In this document: piece after piece, positions 39,650 through 40,725 of the stretch
Layout of the letters: each line of letters opens with the position of its first letter
How positions within the stretch are numbered: the stretch's first letter is position 1
DNA from: Balneolaceae bacterium
GTDB taxonomy: Bacteria > Bacteroidota > Rhodothermia > Balneolales > Balneolaceae
Assembly (NCBI GenBank): GCA_003561515.1
Contig: PWWL01000365.1
Coordinates: 1 to 40,725 of the forward strand
Direction of reading: 5' to 3'
DNA: 40,725 bases
Notes under the pieces: generated by a model
What the model was told of the DNA's origin: nothing
The model's input: the letters and a program-made list of their open reading frames with translations, nothing else
The model's database searches: none
Made by a program: the position numbers and the translations under genes

Positions 39650-40535
39650 CAATGATCCGCGTTTACGCGATCTTATTAGCGCTGAGCCGGCGGTCGAGAC
39701 CTCAGTTAGAATTATCGGTTTTCCGTCGGATGCGGGCGTACAAATCAACGGGGGGCGACCTGGTGCCTCACATGCACCGGAACCTATTTTCGAACAGCTG
39801 CTGAAACTGACCCCTCACGCGCACTGGTACGAGCGCCATTCGGAACTGCTCTCCAGAACCTGCGGCATCACCATGTTGAGCTGTACAGGGCATGTTGAGA
39901 AAGACCAAGAAAATCTTGGAAATACCGTGGCTGCCTGTCTGCAAAAAGGCATTATGCCAATAATTATTGGCGGCGGACACGAAACTTCTTTTGGTCATTT
40001 CCTGGGATATGCCGGAGATGGTCAATCGGTACGGATTCTGAATCTTGATGCGCACGCCGATGTTCGCCCTCTCAAGGATGGAAAAGCCCATTCCGGCTCC
40101 CCATTCAGGCAGGCTCTTGAGCATCCTTCAAAATCCTGCCACTCCTACAGCGTATTCGGGCTGAATCCCGCTTCTGTGTCGGCCGATCATTTCCGGTATG
40201 TAAGTGAGAACGGTATGGCCGACTATGAGGACGACCTTAAGCGATCGGGGGTTAGGAAGTGGTTTGAATTAGCTGCAATGGATGGGATGCCGGTTATGGC
40301 AACCATGGATATGGATCTCGTGAACCATGCCGGCGCGCCCGGAGTAAGCGCGCCTAACAGTTCAGGAATCACCACTCGCAAGTGGCTGCGGCTAGCCTTT
40401 GAGCTGGGCCGCCAGCCTGCAGTTTCCTCGTTCGATCTTTGCGAAGTAAACCCCGTTTATGATCGTGACGGACAAACCGTTCGCCTCGCTGCCCTCACCA
40501 TCTGGAATTTTCTGCTCGGGGTGACGTTGCGTTAA
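39639..40535 (+). CDS. hutG: Formimidoylglutamase, arginase family
   Basis: IIGGGHETSFGH, LNLDAHADVRP, HSGSPFRQAL, ATMDMDLVNHAGAPGVSAP. Overlaps the antiporter gene by 11 nt. Confidence 0.9.
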   Translation: MKNNNDPRLRDLISAEPAVETSVRIIGFPSDAGVQINGGRPGASHAPEPIFEQLLKLTPHAHWYERHSELLSRTCGITMLSCTGHVEKDQENLGNTVAACLQKGIMPIIIGGGHETSFGHFLGYAGDGQSVRILNLDAHADVRPLKDGKAHSGSPFRQALEHPSKSCHSYSVFGLNPASVSADHFRYVSENGMADYEDDLKRSGVRKWFELAAMDGMPVMATMDMDLVNHAGAPGVSAPNSSGITTRKWLRLAFELGRQPAVSSFDLCEVNPVYDRDGQTVRLAALTIWNFLLGVTLR

Positions 40536-40725
40536 TTGGTTTGAATGTGAATTAGCCAACTAATATGCACCCCGTAACCTGCATTTAAGGCCACAATTTA
40601 AAAGTCCCCTCTGGAGAGGCTGTGTGAAAATTATGAGTCAAGTATTCTGTAAAAAATGTTGTTTTTCTGGGTTTTTCATGGATTAAATTACTGATTATCA
40701 TTATCTTATGTATGTATATTTTACT

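Overview
The window appears to be a chromosomal segment from a Balneola/Rhodothermus-like or Bacteroidota-like bacterium; this lineage is inferred from protein style only. Most of it is ordinary housekeeping sequence: enolase, prmC, dnaA with upstream DnaA boxes, folB/folK, deoxynucleoside kinase, secG, a sodium:solute symporter, glutamate dehydrogenase, dinB, an ECF sigma/anti-sigma cluster, a DEAD-box helicase, an M14 peptidase, a 5'-nucleotidase, phosphofructokinase, and a dispersed hut (histidine degradation) set. No phage, CRISPR array, rRNA or tRNA was recognised. The observations most worth following up are: (1) an intact ORF with a DEAD-box-like architecture that has lost its ATPase motifs and carries a very basic tail; (2) an SRAP/YedK-like protein lacking the catalytic Cys2 and apparently the other active-site residues; (3) a ParE/RelE-like toxin broken by a frameshift and a nonsense codon beside an intact antitoxin, inside the hut region; (4) a 31-aa membrane ORF overlapping the start of a sodium:solute symporter; (5) composite inverted intergenic repeats bracketing an aminotransferase gene; (6) a REP-like palindromic repeat present three times; and (7) an unexplained ~0.9 kb noncoding stretch with mutually exclusive hairpins. 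No clearly new multi-gene system was identified. All family calls come from reading motifs by eye, without database searches.
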